The position numbers and the translations under genes were made by a program. Source: Planctomycetia bacterium (lineage in GTDB: Bacteria > Planctomycetota > Planctomycetia > Pirellulales > Thermoguttaceae). Taken from it: 64,000 bases of DNA. Location of the stretch: contig JAUNSJ010000003.1 of assembly GCA_030539295.1 (NCBI GenBank), positions 62,001 through 126,000 of the forward strand, given 5' to 3'. The notes beneath the pieces were generated by a model. The model searched no databases. It worked only from the letters and a program-made list of their open reading frames with translations, and was not told the DNA's origin. This document shows, one piece after another, positions 10,153 through 19,441 of this stretch (its first letter is position 1; each line of letters starts with the position of its first letter).

Positions 10153-11412
10153 ATGTTCGGACTGGAGCTATACGACCTGTTTATCCTGCTCTTTTTGGCA
10201 GTGATGACCGTGCGAGGCGGAATGAACGGTATCGTTGCGCAAGTGCTTTCTATTGTTTCTCTTCTGGTCGCGTGGCTACTGTCAGTAAACTGTTACGGTA
10301 TCGTAGGTGGTCTATTTCCGTCCGAAGTATCCTGGAACAAGCCGGTCGCCATGCTCGTTGTTTTTATTGGGGCGATGATCGGTCTGAAAATCGGTTCGCG
10401 AATTGTGCGAGGCGCTGTGCGTAAGACAGTCCTGCGTGAATTCGACCGCCAACTGGGTGCCCTGCTCGGCGGCCTGAAAGGATTCGTCATCTGTTTGGTC
10501 ATAACGTTTTTCTGCGTTACCATGTCGGAGGCAACACGAAATGCGGTCGCCTCGTCACGCACGGGCAAGTATTTCGTTTCCGCTATTAATATGTGTGCTG
10601 GAGTCATTCCAGACGACATTGAGCATTCCGTTCTGCGTGAACAGTTGGCGAAATTTAAAGAAAATACGGAAAATTCCGGTTTGGCCGCGACGGAGCATTC
10701 ACTTCGAGAAGATATCGATGAACTCAAAGAGAAACTGACCGGTGACGTTCTCTCTGCGGAATCGACCGCGGTTGTCGAATCATCGCGTAAAGAAGCGGAA
10801 GCCAAACGAGTCGCATCCTCCTACGAAACGCTGGCCAGCTCGTTTGAGGAATTTGTCAATCAGTGGCACACGCCCCAGCAGTTGGCGGAGCAAACAACGC
10901 CCGACCCGACCGCCTACAGCACCGACCTTACTGCCGTTACGAGCAACTATCCTGTCGGACAATCTTCGTCCACAACCAATGGTGCGCAAAACCAGACAAT
11001 GACCTTTTCTCTCCCGCTACCGGATTTGGGCTCGCAACTTCAAGTCAATGTTCCGGTTCCCGATACGCAAACGGTCTCCCGCGTTGTCTCGCAGGTCGTA
11101 ACCCAGGCGGTCTCCGACTACACGAATCGCGGCAGTGTCAGCGTTGCCAATTCTAGCCCGACACAAAACGCGAACCGGACCCGTTCCACTCCGCCTGCGC
11201 CCGCTGTGAGCACATCCGCCCCGATCGCTCCCGTGGCACCAGCCCCTGTCAGCCCCGCGCCGTTCTCATCTTATAATACAGGCAGCTACTATACACCTGG
11301 CAGTACCGTCATTCCTTCATACAATAATCTGGTAACTCCCCCGAACGCGGTTCCGGTCTTATCAGGTGACCATACATTTGCCCCCACGCAAACGGCACCA
11401 GGTCTTCGTTAA
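10153..11412 (+). CDS. cvpA: CvpA family membrane protein with long low-complexity C-terminal extension
   Basis: 419 residues. The first 130 form the four-helix CvpA membrane domain (MFGLELYDLFILLFLAVMTVRG...GMNGIVAQVLS...), with the usual glycine-rich helix near FDRQLGALLGGLKGFVICLV. Typical CvpA proteins are about 160-200 residues. Here a charged, probably helical region (residues about 155-240) and then a Ser/Thr/Pro/Asn/Gln-rich tail to the C-terminus add some 250 residues, with XPXPV-type motifs. CvpA in proteobacteria is linked to colicin V production and envelope stress; the function in this phylum is unknown. It has its own consensus promoter and stands alone. Confidence 0.8.
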   Translation: MFGLELYDLFILLFLAVMTVRGGMNGIVAQVLSIVSLLVAWLLSVNCYGIVGGLFPSEVSWNKPVAMLVVFIGAMIGLKIGSRIVRGAVRKTVLREFDRQLGALLGGLKGFVICLVITFFCVTMSEATRNAVASSRTGKYFVSAINMCAGVIPDDIEHSVLREQLAKFKENTENSGLAATEHSLREDIDELKEKLTGDVLSAESTAVVESSRKEAEAKRVASSYETLASSFEEFVNQWHTPQQLAEQTTPDPTAYSTDLTAVTSNYPVGQSSSTTNGAQNQTMTFSLPLPDLGSQLQVNVPVPDTQTVSRVVSQVVTQAVSDYTNRGSVSVANSSPTQNANRTRSTPPAPAVSTSAPIAPVAPAPVSPAPFSSYNTGSYYTPGSTVIPSYNNLVTPPNAVPVLSGDHTFAPTQTAPGLR

Positions 11413-11526
11413 CTTTTTGTATCACCAACAATTTCGCGCTCCTGTTTCAAATAGTCCGTTTCCGCATAAGAAATCGGGTCAAAAGAGCTAAAAAACCGGA
11501 CATTCAGGTTAATCGCGACCGTTATT

Positions 11527-11590
11527 GACGATTTTTCTAACTCAGTTTGCGATTTTTCTGATTGACAGCCGTGAAAAAGGTGTGTATAAT
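11527..11590 (+). promoter_or_regulatory. Promoter with two-site upstream direct repeat, before the first Gfo/Idh gene
   Basis: Promoter TTGACA (11562-11567), 17-base spacer, TATAAT (11585-11590). Two copies of a CGATTTTTC element begin at 11529 and 11550, exactly 21 bases apart, and the second lies 12 bases before the -35 box. TCTAACTCAG lies between them. The same layout and the CTAACTCAG core recur upstream of the DUF1559 gene at 15337. Confidence 0.65.
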
Positions 11591-11661
11591 ACTTCCATAA
11601 TGATTGCAAAAGCAGCAAGAAAATAAGAAACTGAACACAAAAATCAAAGAGGTGAAGAACC

Positions 11662-13011
11662 ATGAACAGGCGAGAATTTGTGAAAGGAACTTTGGGAGCC
11701 GGGATGGCAGGAGCTGGTATGACGATTTTGTCAGACGCGAAATCGGCATGGGGAACCCCTGCAAACGACAAAGTCAACTTGGGATTTTTGGGGTGCGGCG
11801 GACGCGGCACATGGTTAATCAACGGATTTCTCAAGCGGGATGATATTAATGTAGCGAGTTTATGTGACCCGGTTCAGCGACGTCGGGAAGGCCTTGCAAA
11901 AATTGCAACGGAGGCCGGCATGACACCGAAGTTGGAAGAGGACTATCGTAAAGTTTTGGATGACCCGTCGGTGGACGCGGTGATTACAGCAACACCCGAC
12001 CATTGGCACGCGCTGCACACAGTACAGGCCTGTCAGGCAGGAAAAGATGTCTATGTAGAAAAGCCAGCGTCACACAGTGCCTGGGAAGGCAAGAAGATGG
12101 TGGAAGCTGCGAGGAAGTACAAACGAGTCGTTCAGGTCGGTACACAGAACCGAAGTGCTCCCTATAATATGGCGGCGAAGAAATATATCGAAGAGGGTAA
12201 GCTTGGCAAGATTCATTTCGTTCGTGTCTTCAACATGAAAGAATGGCTGAACTTCAATATGGGTCAAGTGGAAAAGATTCCGGAAGGTTTAAATTGGGAC
12301 CTCTGGAGCGGTCCGGCCCCCATGCATGAATACATCCCCACCTATTTCTATAACTGGCACCATTTTTGGGACTATTCTTCCGGCGATATTATTAACGATG
12401 GAATACATCAGATTGACCTTGCTCGCTGGCTCGTTGGTAAGGAATTACCGAAAACGGTTTACAGTGTCGGCGGTCGATACAACAGTACGGGCGGGGCGGA
12501 GACACCGGATACACAAATTGCAACTTTTGAATACGATGATCTGCTCTTCAATTTCGAACTGACTCTTTACACGCCGTACATGTTGAAGATTGACGGTGAA
12601 GTACGGGAAAATGACATGTTCCCCTATTGGCCGCAATGTGCGACCCGTATAGAAATCTACGGCGACAAAGCCCTCATGATCGTCGGACGTCATGGCGGCG
12701 GCTGGGAAGTCTACGTGCGAACGAAAGAACGTAAGCCGGTCGTCGTCGACTCATGCTATGGTCGTTTCCCCGATCCGGAACATCGTGAAAATTTCATTCA
12801 GTGCATTCGCTCGCGTGAATTGCCCAATGCGGATATTGATAAGGGATACAAAAGTGCGTTGCTGGCCGAATACGCCACAATCAGCTATCGACTCGGCGGC
12901 CAAAAGCTCTCCATAGATACGGAGACAGGCACGATTAAGGACTGCCCCGAATCCGCAAGCTACTACAAGAGAACTTACCGTGATCCCTTCGTCGTTCCGG
13001 ACGAGGTGTAA
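11662..13011 (+). CDS. Gfo/Idh/MocA family oxidoreductase, Tat-exported
   Basis: 449 residues. The N-terminus MNRREFVKGTLGAGMAGAG is a twin-arginine signal. Next comes a Rossmann fold (NLGFLGCGGRGTWLI), the family motif ATPDHWHALHTVQACQAGKDVYVEKP with the EKP signature lysine, and the C-terminal substrate domain with WHHFWDYSSGDIINDGIHQIDLARW. These proteins are NAD(P)-dependent oxidoreductases acting on sugars or derivatives and are highly multiplied in Planctomycetes. RBS AAAGAGGTGAAG precedes ATG 11662. Substrate cannot be read from sequence. A close relative is encoded at 21889 beside esterase and enolase-superfamily genes. Confidence 0.88.
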   Translation: MNRREFVKGTLGAGMAGAGMTILSDAKSAWGTPANDKVNLGFLGCGGRGTWLINGFLKRDDINVASLCDPVQRRREGLAKIATEAGMTPKLEEDYRKVLDDPSVDAVITATPDHWHALHTVQACQAGKDVYVEKPASHSAWEGKKMVEAARKYKRVVQVGTQNRSAPYNMAAKKYIEEGKLGKIHFVRVFNMKEWLNFNMGQVEKIPEGLNWDLWSGPAPMHEYIPTYFYNWHHFWDYSSGDIINDGIHQIDLARWLVGKELPKTVYSVGGRYNSTGGAETPDTQIATFEYDDLLFNFELTLYTPYMLKIDGEVRENDMFPYWPQCATRIEIYGDKALMIVGRHGGGWEVYVRTKERKPVVVDSCYGRFPDPEHRENFIQCIRSRELPNADIDKGYKSALLAEYATISYRLGGQKLSIDTETGTIKDCPESASYYKRTYRDPFVVPDEV

Positions 13012-13056
13012 GCACGCGTGTGGTAGCCGCGTTTTGTTATATAATGAGCATCGTTC

Positions 13057-13089
13057 GTCTTGACTGATTGCGTGTCGGTCAGTCAAGAC
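13057..13089. repeat. Perfect inverted repeat between Gfo/Idh and DUF1559 genes
   Basis: Arms GTCTTGACTGA (13057-13067) and TCAGTCAAGAC (13079-13089), separated by 11 bases. There is no T-run on either side, so it is not a classical intrinsic terminator. It could be an operator or a 3'-end hairpin. Confidence 0.7.
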
Positions 13090-13172
13090 AAGAATACAGA
13101 AATGTGGTAGTATAAACCGTTTTTGCTGGTTTGAGATTTTCAGACCGAACCCATTAACAAAGGAGAAGACAA

Positions 13173-14373
13173 ATGAAAAGAGTTGTTAGTTTGGCAAAAT
13201 ACAGAAGGTACGGAGGGGGGGGTGATTAAGAGAGTCTTTCACCGCACTGCGTTCACCTTGGTTGAGCTTCTGGTGGTCATAGCCATTATCGGTATATTGA
13301 TTGCCTTACTCCTGCCAGCGGTTCAGGCGGCGCGGGAAGCTGCACGGCGCATGCAATGCACCAATAATCTGAAACAGTTGGGAATCGGTATTCACAATTA
13401 TGTGGATACAACCGGGTCTCTTCCAGCATGGAAAAGCTGGTATGCTCCGAACGCTTCCTGCACACTCAACTGGAGCAATAATGAAGGTTCGCTATTTGCC
13501 TCTCTGCTACCCTTTATTGAAGAGTCTTCGATGTACCAGAAATTCGAAGGCCCTAAAGAATTCATCAGCGTTCGGCGGCAGGCTCTTGAGACAACGCGTA
13601 TTACTCCCCTCTGCTTTCGAAAGACGGTCAGTACATTTATCTGCCCCTCCGACAATATTGGTCTGATGCGCCCCGATGAAGATCCGGCCATGTTGAATTA
13701 TCGTGTGAACTGGGGCGATTTTCCTTACTACGGGAACTTGGCTCAGACAAATAAACACTACGATCTGACTGGCGATATGAGAAGAATTCGTGGTCCGTTT
13801 CTGTGCATGACCTGGGCAACGTTTGCCGCGGTTACCGATGGCACGAGCAACACGTTAGCTTTGAGTGAACGATTGATTGCAGATGGTTCGCGTGAAATCA
13901 GGAGAGCAGGCGTTCGCGCCCATTCCCTCGACAGCCTTGCTGTATTTACCGTGAGTGGGACGCCAGTGGAACATTTATTGACAAAGCCTGCCGAGTGCTT
14001 GCTTACCGCCAACGGTGGTTTTTATAAAACGACTTACAATGTGAACAATGATTATGATATCAACAGGAGAGCGGGTCGTGGCTTCGCGTTTGCGCGAGCC
14101 TATTCCACTGTATTCACGCCAATATTATCTCCCAATTCCCCTACGTGTTTGAGTGACTCTTCTGGAGAAGGGACCTGGGTCATATCCCCGACGAGTAATC
14201 ACGCAGGCGGCGTTAATGTTGCTCTCTTGGATGGCAGTGTTCGATTCGTCTCGGATACCATTAATTGCGTGACTTCAGGAGTCAGTACCGCGGCGGTCAC
14301 ATCAGGACCGTCTCCCTACGGCGTTTGGGGTGCTCTTGGCACGCGTTCAGGAGGCGAAACGACCTCGCTGTAG
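13173..14373 (+). CDS. DUF1559 / H-X9-DG prepilin-type protein 1, interrupted by a poly-G frameshift
   Basis: Secreted pseudopilin-like protein. An AAAGGAGAAG Shine-Dalgarno precedes ATG 13173, which begins MKRVVSLAK, matching MRRVVSLAK of the in-frame paralogue at 15337. Translation from this ATG reads an 8-G run (13215-13222) and stops at 13227, giving only [18 protein letters not shown]. The body lies in the other frame: [19 protein letters not shown] prepilin cleavage/hydrophobic segment, DUF1559 domain, and [12 protein letters not shown] (H-X9-DG) near the C-terminus. Seven G would join them. Without a frameshift the body can start only at weak alternatives such as TTG 13183, which has no RBS. 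It is followed by a lipoprotein gene after a hairpin. Alternatives to phase variation are a sequencing error or programmed slippage. Confidence 0.8.
13215..13222 (+). repeat. Poly-G tract (8 G) in the start region of DUF1559 gene 1
   Basis: Eight consecutive G 14 codons after ATG 13173. In-frame reading into the prepilin segment requires 7 G, so the present length is OFF. A candidate slipped-strand phase-variation tract. Confidence 0.85.
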
Positions 14374-14396
14374 TCGATGGAATTCTGTAAAATGCA

Positions 14397-14434
14397 AGGT
14401 GAGAAATGGTCCGCTCCAAATGCGTTTCTCACCT
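14397..14434 (+). other. Intercistronic hairpin between DUF1559 gene 1 and its lipoprotein gene
   Basis: Arms AGGTGAGAAA (14397-14406) and TTTCTCACCT (14425-14434) with an 18-base loop and no following T-run. It is preceded by TTCTGTAAAATGCAAGG, which also precedes the corresponding hairpin after DUF1559 gene 2. It probably stabilises the upstream mRNA or attenuates read-through. Confidence 0.6.
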
Positions 14435-14503
14435 GAAAGAATCGTTTATTATGGTTTTCCACGAAGAGAGAAATTACACATTTTATTTTACAGAGAGAGT
14501 CAA

Positions 14504-15022
14504 ATGATGAAATATAACGGAATCGCCCCGGTGGCACTCTGCCTGTTCCTGTTGCTCATGACGGGCTGTGGCAAGCAAGATAAGCGCCCCGAGGGTTACC
14601 CGGAGATTTATCCCATTACCGTGCAGGTAAACGAGAAAGGCCAGCCGTTTCCGAATGCGGGAGTTCGATTTGAATCGAATAGTGCGCTAGAGTATGCCAT
14701 TGTGGGAACGACCGATGAGACCGGCAAAGCTGTTCTGGAAACCGCGATGGGGTCCTATATCGCCGCCGGATGTCCGCTGGGTACATACAAAGTTACGATC
14801 AGCAAATTCGACCGTGAAGAAGTGGATAAACTGATTGAGCAGCAAAAGCAGCTTCCGCCCGAGGTTGAAGATCTCAAGTTGGCCGCTAAAATAGCGGCAG
14901 CCGAGAGCAGCGCCAAGCCACTCGTCCCCAAACAGTTACTCCGCTCCGATATGACCCCCATTGAGGTAACTGTGGATGAGAGTTCGACGGCATTCACATT
15001 TGATGTAAACGAATACAAATAG
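14504..15022 (+). CDS. Small lipoprotein paired with DUF1559 gene 1
   Basis: 172 residues. The N-terminus has a lipoprotein signal peptide ending in the lipobox LLMTGC. The mature part contains a carboxypeptidase-regulatory/transthyretin-like beta domain (YPITVQVNEKGQPFPNAGVRF, GTTDETGKAVLETAM, GTYKVTISKFDREE), followed by a charged helix and a C-terminal strand (EVTVDESSTAFTFDVNEYK). Start ATG 14504 is preceded by GAGAGAG; the next ATG three bases later is also possible. It is a close paralogue of the lipoprotein at 16657. DUF1559-lipoprotein pairing is recurrent in this window, suggesting the two products act together at the cell surface; their function is not known. Confidence 0.82.
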   Translation: MMKYNGIAPVALCLFLLLMTGCGKQDKRPEGYPEIYPITVQVNEKGQPFPNAGVRFESNSALEYAIVGTTDETGKAVLETAMGSYIAAGCPLGTYKVTISKFDREEVDKLIEQQKQLPPEVEDLKLAAKIAAAESSAKPLVPKQLLRSDMTPIEVTVDESSTAFTFDVNEYK

Positions 15023-15149
15023 GAAAAGAAAGATTCACCAGAATCACAACGGGTGGGCAGGATTGTTTTTTGCGCTGTTGCCTGTTTCTCACGGACTTTT
15101 GTGTCGAAACAGATAACATATGGAAGGGCAGGAAAAGGTCTTTTAGTTA

Positions 15150-15213
15150 GACGAATTTTCTAACTCAGAAGGCGAATTTTCAAATTGACAGGAATCTAAC
15201 CTGCAATTATAAT
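15150..15213 (+). promoter_or_regulatory. Consensus promoter with two-site direct repeat, before DUF1559 gene 2
   Basis: TTGACA (15185-15190), 17-base spacer, TATAAT (15208-15213). Two CGAATTTTC copies begin at 15152 and 15173, 21 bases apart, with CTAACTCAG between them, as upstream of the Gfo/Idh gene at 11662. The 313-base gap 15023-15336 holds nothing else I can name. Confidence 0.65.
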
Positions 15214-15336
15214 GTGTATAAAAAGACGCAGGTTTGTTGCCCTGTTTTTTTAACACGAGTAAAGGTGATGTGTGTCTTCGTCCAGGACGAAGCGTAAACA
15301 ACGTATAACAATTAATTGAACAAGGAGAAGAAAAAA

Positions 15337-16530
15337 ATGAGAAGAGTAGTTAGTCTGGCAAAAAACGTAAGGAGTGAGGGAGCAATAAAAAAAATCCTTC
15401 ACCGCGCCGCCTTTACTCTCGTTGAACTTTTGGTGGTTATTGCTATTATCGGCATATTGATTGCGTTGCTCCTGCCAGCAGTCCAAGCGGCGCGTGAAGC
15501 TGCCCGGCGTATGCAATGTACAAATAATCTGAAACAGCTTGGGATCGGACTCCACAACTACGTCGACTCGACAGGCGCACTTCCGGCATGGAAGAGCTGG
15601 TTTGGTCCGAACGCCGCCAACACGCTCAACTGGAGTAACAACGAAAGTTCGCTCCTGGCCGCCTTATTGCCCTTTATTGAAGAGTCGGCCATGTACCAGA
15701 AATTCGAAGGCCCCACCGAATTTATCAGTGTGCGGCGTCAAGCGCTGGAGACCACACGTGTCACGCCAGTCTGCTTCCGGAAAACTGTCAGCACGTTTGT
15801 ATGTCCCTCTGACAATGTTGGCTTAATGCGACCCGATGAAGATCCGGCCATGTTTAATTATCGCGTGAACTGGGGCGATTTTCCTTACTATGGGAATTTG
15901 ACCGGTAATCGTAGTCTGGTCGGCGACACGCGCCGAATACGAGGTCCGTTTTTCTGCATGGCGTGGGGCCCTCTGTCCTCCGTTACAGATGGAACAAGTA
16001 ACACGATTGCATTGAGCGAACGTATGATTTCCGACGGGACCCGGGCCGTTAAGAGAGCAGGCGTTCGTGCGGCCTCCGCTGACAGTCTTGCCGTCTTCAC
16101 GCAACTCAGTACATTCGGCGACCCCGACTGGTTACTGGACAAGCCTGCCGATTGTTTATTAACTTCTGACGGAGCGTTCTACAAAACAACTTACAACGTG
16201 AACACGGAATATGACATAAACATGAAAGCGGGTCGTGGATTTGCGTTTGCCCGTGCCTACTCAACGATTTTCACGCCTATTCTCGGTCCCAACTCTCCGT
16301 CATGCACATGCACCAGCGATGGCGAGGGAACGCATGTCCTGTCCGCAACAAGTAACCACTCCGGTGGTGTTAACGTTGGCTTTTTGGATGGCAGTGTTCG
16401 TTTCGTATCGGACACAGTTAATTGCGTAACCTCCGGCGCCGGAACAGCGGCGGTCACAGAAGGCGCGTCTCCCTACGGTGTTTGGGGAGCTCTTGGCACA
16501 CGAGCAGGGCGTGAAACGGCCTCGCTGTAG
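15337..16530 (+). CDS. DUF1559 / H-X9-DG prepilin-type protein 2 (in frame)
   Basis: 397 residues from ATG 15337, preceded by AAGGAGAAG. N-terminus [10 protein letters not shown], then a short basic stretch and the prepilin segment [17 protein letters not shown]; the Phe-Thr-Leu-Val-Glu motif with Glu at +5 is the classic type IV prepilin peptidase site. The DUF1559 body contains [16 protein letters not shown], and the C-terminal [12 protein letters not shown] is the H-X9-DG motif. It is a close paralogue of the gene at 13173 throughout, but has no poly-G tract; instead an A8 run (15387-15394) is present and in frame. It is first in an apparent operon with a lipoprotein and a giant esterase. 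Probably exported and processed like a pseudopilin; whether it forms filaments is unknown. Confidence 0.9.
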   Translation: MRRVVSLAKNVRSEGAIKKILHRAAFTLVELLVVIAIIGILIALLLPAVQAAREAARRMQCTNNLKQLGIGLHNYVDSTGALPAWKSWFGPNAANTLNWSNNESSLLAALLPFIEESAMYQKFEGPTEFISVRRQALETTRVTPVCFRKTVSTFVCPSDNVGLMRPDEDPAMFNYRVNWGDFPYYGNLTGNRSLVGDTRRIRGPFFCMAWGPLSSVTDGTSNTIALSERMISDGTRAVKRAGVRAASADSLAVFTQLSTFGDPDWLLDKPADCLLTSDGAFYKTTYNVNTEYDINMKAGRGFAFARAYSTIFTPILGPNSPSCTCTSDGEGTHVLSATSNHSGGVNVGFLDGSVRFVSDTVNCVTSGAGTAAVTEGASPYGVWGALGTRAGRETASL

Positions 16531-16549
16531 TCGCTCAAATTCTGTAAAA

Positions 16550-16591
16550 TGCAAGGGGAGATGCCCCGTCCCGAATCGCTCCCCCCTTGCA
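16550..16591 (+). other. Intercistronic hairpin between DUF1559 gene 2 and its lipoprotein gene
   Basis: Arms TGCAAGGGGAG (16550-16560) and CTCCCCCCTTGCA (16579-16591), pairing with a two-base bulge. It lies at the same place and after the same TTCTGTAAAATGCAAGG sequence as the hairpin at 14397, though the stem sequence differs, so structure seems conserved. Confidence 0.6.
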
Positions 16592-16656
16592 AAATGTTAA
16601 TTTCAGATCTATCCATTTAAAAAAACTTACACAAATTGTTTTACAGAGAGATTCCC

Positions 16657-17175
16657 ATGATAAAGTATCGTAGTGCGGTCCTGTTGGCCACCAGTGTGCT
16701 CTTGATTGCCACGCTGGGTTGTGGCGCGAAAGACAAACGTCCGGAAGGGTTCCCAAAACTTTACCCGATCACAGTGCAAATTAACAACAATGGCCAGCCA
16801 TTTTCCGGTGCCGGAGTGCGATTTGAAACCAATGATGGTGCACAGTATTCCATTGTCGGAACAACAGACGAGATGGGCAAAGCGGTTCTGGAGACCGCAA
16901 TGGGTTCATACTTCGCTGCCGGGTGCCCGTTAGGAACATTTAAAGTTACCATTAATAAATTTGACCGGGAAGAACTTGACAAGTTGGTGGAGCAGCAGAA
17001 GAATCTTCCTCCCCAGGTTGAGGATCTTAAATTAGCCGCCAAGATTACCCAGCTAGAGGATAATATGAAGCCGCTCGTGCCCAAAAAACTCCTCCGTGCC
17101 GACACAACCCCCATTGATGTCACGGTTGACGAAAGTTCAACGGAATTCACGTTCGATGTAAATGAATATAAATAA
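16657..17175 (+). CDS. Small lipoprotein paired with DUF1559 gene 2
   Basis: 172 residues, same length as the paralogue at 14504. Signal peptide with lipobox ATLGC, mature protein starting CGAKDKRPEGFP. Transthyretin-like beta domain (LYPITVQINNNGQPFSGAGVRF; GTTDEMGKAVLETAMGSYFAAGCPLGTFKVTI) and the C-terminal TVDESSTEFTFDVNEYK strand. An ACAGAGAG Shine-Dalgarno-like sequence precedes ATG 16657. Its stop overlaps the start of the following esterase gene (TAATG), so those two are probably translationally coupled. The pair with the upstream DUF1559 gene is evidently a tandem duplicate of 13173-15022. Confidence 0.82.
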   Translation: MIKYRSAVLLATSVLLIATLGCGAKDKRPEGFPKLYPITVQINNNGQPFSGAGVRFETNDGAQYSIVGTTDEMGKAVLETAMGSYFAAGCPLGTFKVTINKFDREELDKLVEQQKNLPPQVEDLKLAAKITQLEDNMKPLVPKKLLRADTTPIDVTVDESSTEFTFDVNEYK

Positions 17176-19430
17176 TGAAAGTAAGGTTCATGAAAATGTA
17201 TAAGGCTGTTTGCTCTGCGCTCTTTTTGCAATTGTTGCTATTACCCGTTTTCGAAGTGACGGTTACAGGCGCGGAGCAGAAAGACAAAAACGAACCGGTC
17301 AGAATTGAAAGCGAAGAAACACTTCCCGGAACAGACCTGCTGTCACCAGATATCTATCTTCCCGATTTCCTGATCGGAAAGCAGATGGATATGTTCATTA
17401 GCGGGGAATTGGAGAACGCGATCAATGTTCGAAATGAGAAGTGGCGATTCGACGGCAGCAGTCGGGAGGAATTCGAGACGTTCCTCGCCGAAAAGCGTGA
17501 AAATTTCCGCACGATGATCGGAATAAAAGACGCTCGTGTTGCCCCGTCAGAACCACGAATGCCCATTGACGAACAGGGAACGAATGACGACAAGCCCTAC
17601 CGAATGGCAACGGTCCGATGGTCTGTCTTTAAAGACTATAATGCTGAAGGGGTCCTGATTGATCCCAAAAATCAGAATCCAACTCAAATTGTTGTTGTCA
17701 TACCCCATGCCGGTATGGCCGCGGCGGATTTCTTTAAGCATGTTCCTTACCTCGAAAAACTCGTTACGGAGAAGGGGGCCCGGGTTATAATCCCAACGAT
17801 CGTTGGACGGGAACAGACACCCACGCCAAACGGGCGTCCGACCCTGAGTGCACGCCACCTTATTCACTGGACCGCATATGAACTTGGTAGAACCATGACC
17901 GGCTACGAAGTGCAAAGCGTTTTGGCTATTGTCGACTGGGTCAAGGCAACCGACGCCCTTGCAACGTTGCCTCTTTGCGTTGCCGGCTATGGCGATGGTG
18001 GACTCCTTGCCCTCTATGCTGGTGCAATTGATACGCGTATTGATTCCGTTTTCCTTGCGGGCTATTTCAATAAAAGAGATAATCTCTGGCAGGAGCCGAT
18101 TGATCACAATGTCTTTGGCTTGCTGAACGAATTTGGCGACGCGGAATTGGCCGCTTTGGTTTATCCTCGCTCATTGTACATAGAGTCGGGACGCGGTCCG
18201 GAGTTCGAGATAAAATATCCTCCTGCACAAATGCATACGCCCGATCCGGCAGACGTTCAAAAAGAAATGGACCGCGCGAAATCGCTCATTCCAGACTCGT
18301 TTGACAAGCGCGATTGGATTCAGTTGGTAACCGAGGAGAAGAAAGCGGAACTCGGAAGCTATACGCCCGACGTTGATTTTACCTCTGCGGAGTCGCCGGA
18401 ATATCAGGCATGTCAAAAGCGAATGGTCGAACAACTCGACTCGCACAATCAGGAACTGCTGAACATGAGTCACATGGTTCGCAGTAAGTTCATGTCGAAG
18501 CTCGACTTTAGCTCACTGGAAAATTATAATAAATCGACGCAATGGTATCGCGATTATTATTATGAAAAAGTGATTGGAAAATTCGACAAGGAATTTGTTC
18601 CATTCAATACGAAATCACGCAAAACGTACGACGAGAAGGAATACGTTGGTTATGACGTTTTAATCGACGTCTTTCCAGGACTCTCCGCAGGCGGCGTACT
18701 GCTCATTCCCAAGGATATGAAGCCGGATGAAAAACGCCCTGTCGTAGTTTTTCAGCATGGATTGAGTGGAATTTTTGAAGCTGGTTTTCGTGGCGGTGGG
18801 TATCGCTATATTGCACCGCATTTGGCCAAGGAAGGCTATGTCGTCCTTGCCATGCAAGGTATGGCAAGGTCTCCCATGTTCCGGGTCCCAGGCGGCCGTA
18901 AAGCAAACTGCGTTGGAAAATCACTGTTTTCCTTCATCATCCCGCAACATGAACAAATGTTGAAGTGGCTTCGTACACTCCCCTACGTTAAAGGCGACAA
19001 GATAGGACTGTATGGTATTTCCTACGGCGGAAGAACCGCGGTTCGCGTTCCTTCTGTTGTCCAGGACTACACACTGTCCATTTCCAGCTCCGACTTTACC
19101 AACTGGGCCATTCGCTGTGCCTCATCTCGCGAAAGCTACAGTTATGTCGGAACAGGCGAGTACGAATCAAATGAGTTCGATATGGCCAATACGTTCAGTC
19201 ATGCGGAATTGGTCTCGCTCATTGCCCCGCGTCCTTTTATGGTGGAACGCGGTTACGGTGACTTGTGTGGCGACGCACAGAACGTTGGCTCGGAATACGC
19301 AAAAGTACGATTATTGTATGAGTATAATCTGAAGATTCCTGAACGCACTCGAATTGAATGGCATACAGGCGGTCACGAAATTCGTGCCATAGGAACCTTT
19401 GAATTCCTCAAGCAATATTTATGTAACTAA
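17175..19430 (+). CDS. Secreted tandem alpha/beta-hydrolase (acetylxylan-esterase-like), first domain degenerate
   Basis: 751 residues with an N-terminal signal peptide. Two alpha/beta-hydrolase domains can be seen. In the first (about residues 140-340) the nucleophile elbow reads GYGDGG, with Asp274 where Ser is expected. In the second (about residues 495-751) the elbow is GISYGG (Ser616), the oxyanion-type VVVFQHG strand is present, and a candidate catalytic His734 sits in GGHE. The second domain resembles dienelactone-hydrolase/acetylxylan-esterase families that deacetylate plant or algal polysaccharides. The start overlaps the lipoprotein stop; ATG 17190 is an alternative start. A full-length paralogue follows at 19557. 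The substrate is unknown; planctomycete relatives often sit near glycan-degrading genes. Confidence 0.75.
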   Translation: MKVRFMKMYKAVCSALFLQLLLLPVFEVTVTGAEQKDKNEPVRIESEETLPGTDLLSPDIYLPDFLIGKQMDMFISGELENAINVRNEKWRFDGSSREEFETFLAEKRENFRTMIGIKDARVAPSEPRMPIDEQGTNDDKPYRMATVRWSVFKDYNAEGVLIDPKNQNPTQIVVVIPHAGMAAADFFKHVPYLEKLVTEKGARVIIPTIVGREQTPTPNGRPTLSARHLIHWTAYELGRTMTGYEVQSVLAIVDWVKATDALATLPLCVAGYGDGGLLALYAGAIDTRIDSVFLAGYFNKRDNLWQEPIDHNVFGLLNEFGDAELAALVYPRSLYIESGRGPEFEIKYPPAQMHTPDPADVQKEMDRAKSLIPDSFDKRDWIQLVTEEKKAELGSYTPDVDFTSAESPEYQACQKRMVEQLDSHNQELLNMSHMVRSKFMSKLDFSSLENYNKSTQWYRDYYYEKVIGKFDKEFVPFNTKSRKTYDEKEYVGYDVLIDVFPGLSAGGVLLIPKDMKPDEKRPVVVFQHGLSGIFEAGFRGGGYRYIAPHLAKEGYVVLAMQGMARSPMFRVPGGRKANCVGKSLFSFIIPQHEQMLKWLRTLPYVKGDKIGLYGISYGGRTAVRVPSVVQDYTLSISSSDFTNWAIRCASSRESYSYVGTGEYESNEFDMANTFSHAELVSLIAPRPFMVERGYGDLCGDAQNVGSEYAKVRLLYEYNLKIPERTRIEWHTGGHEIRAIGTFEFLKQYLCN

Positions 19431-19441
19431 CGTGAGATTTT

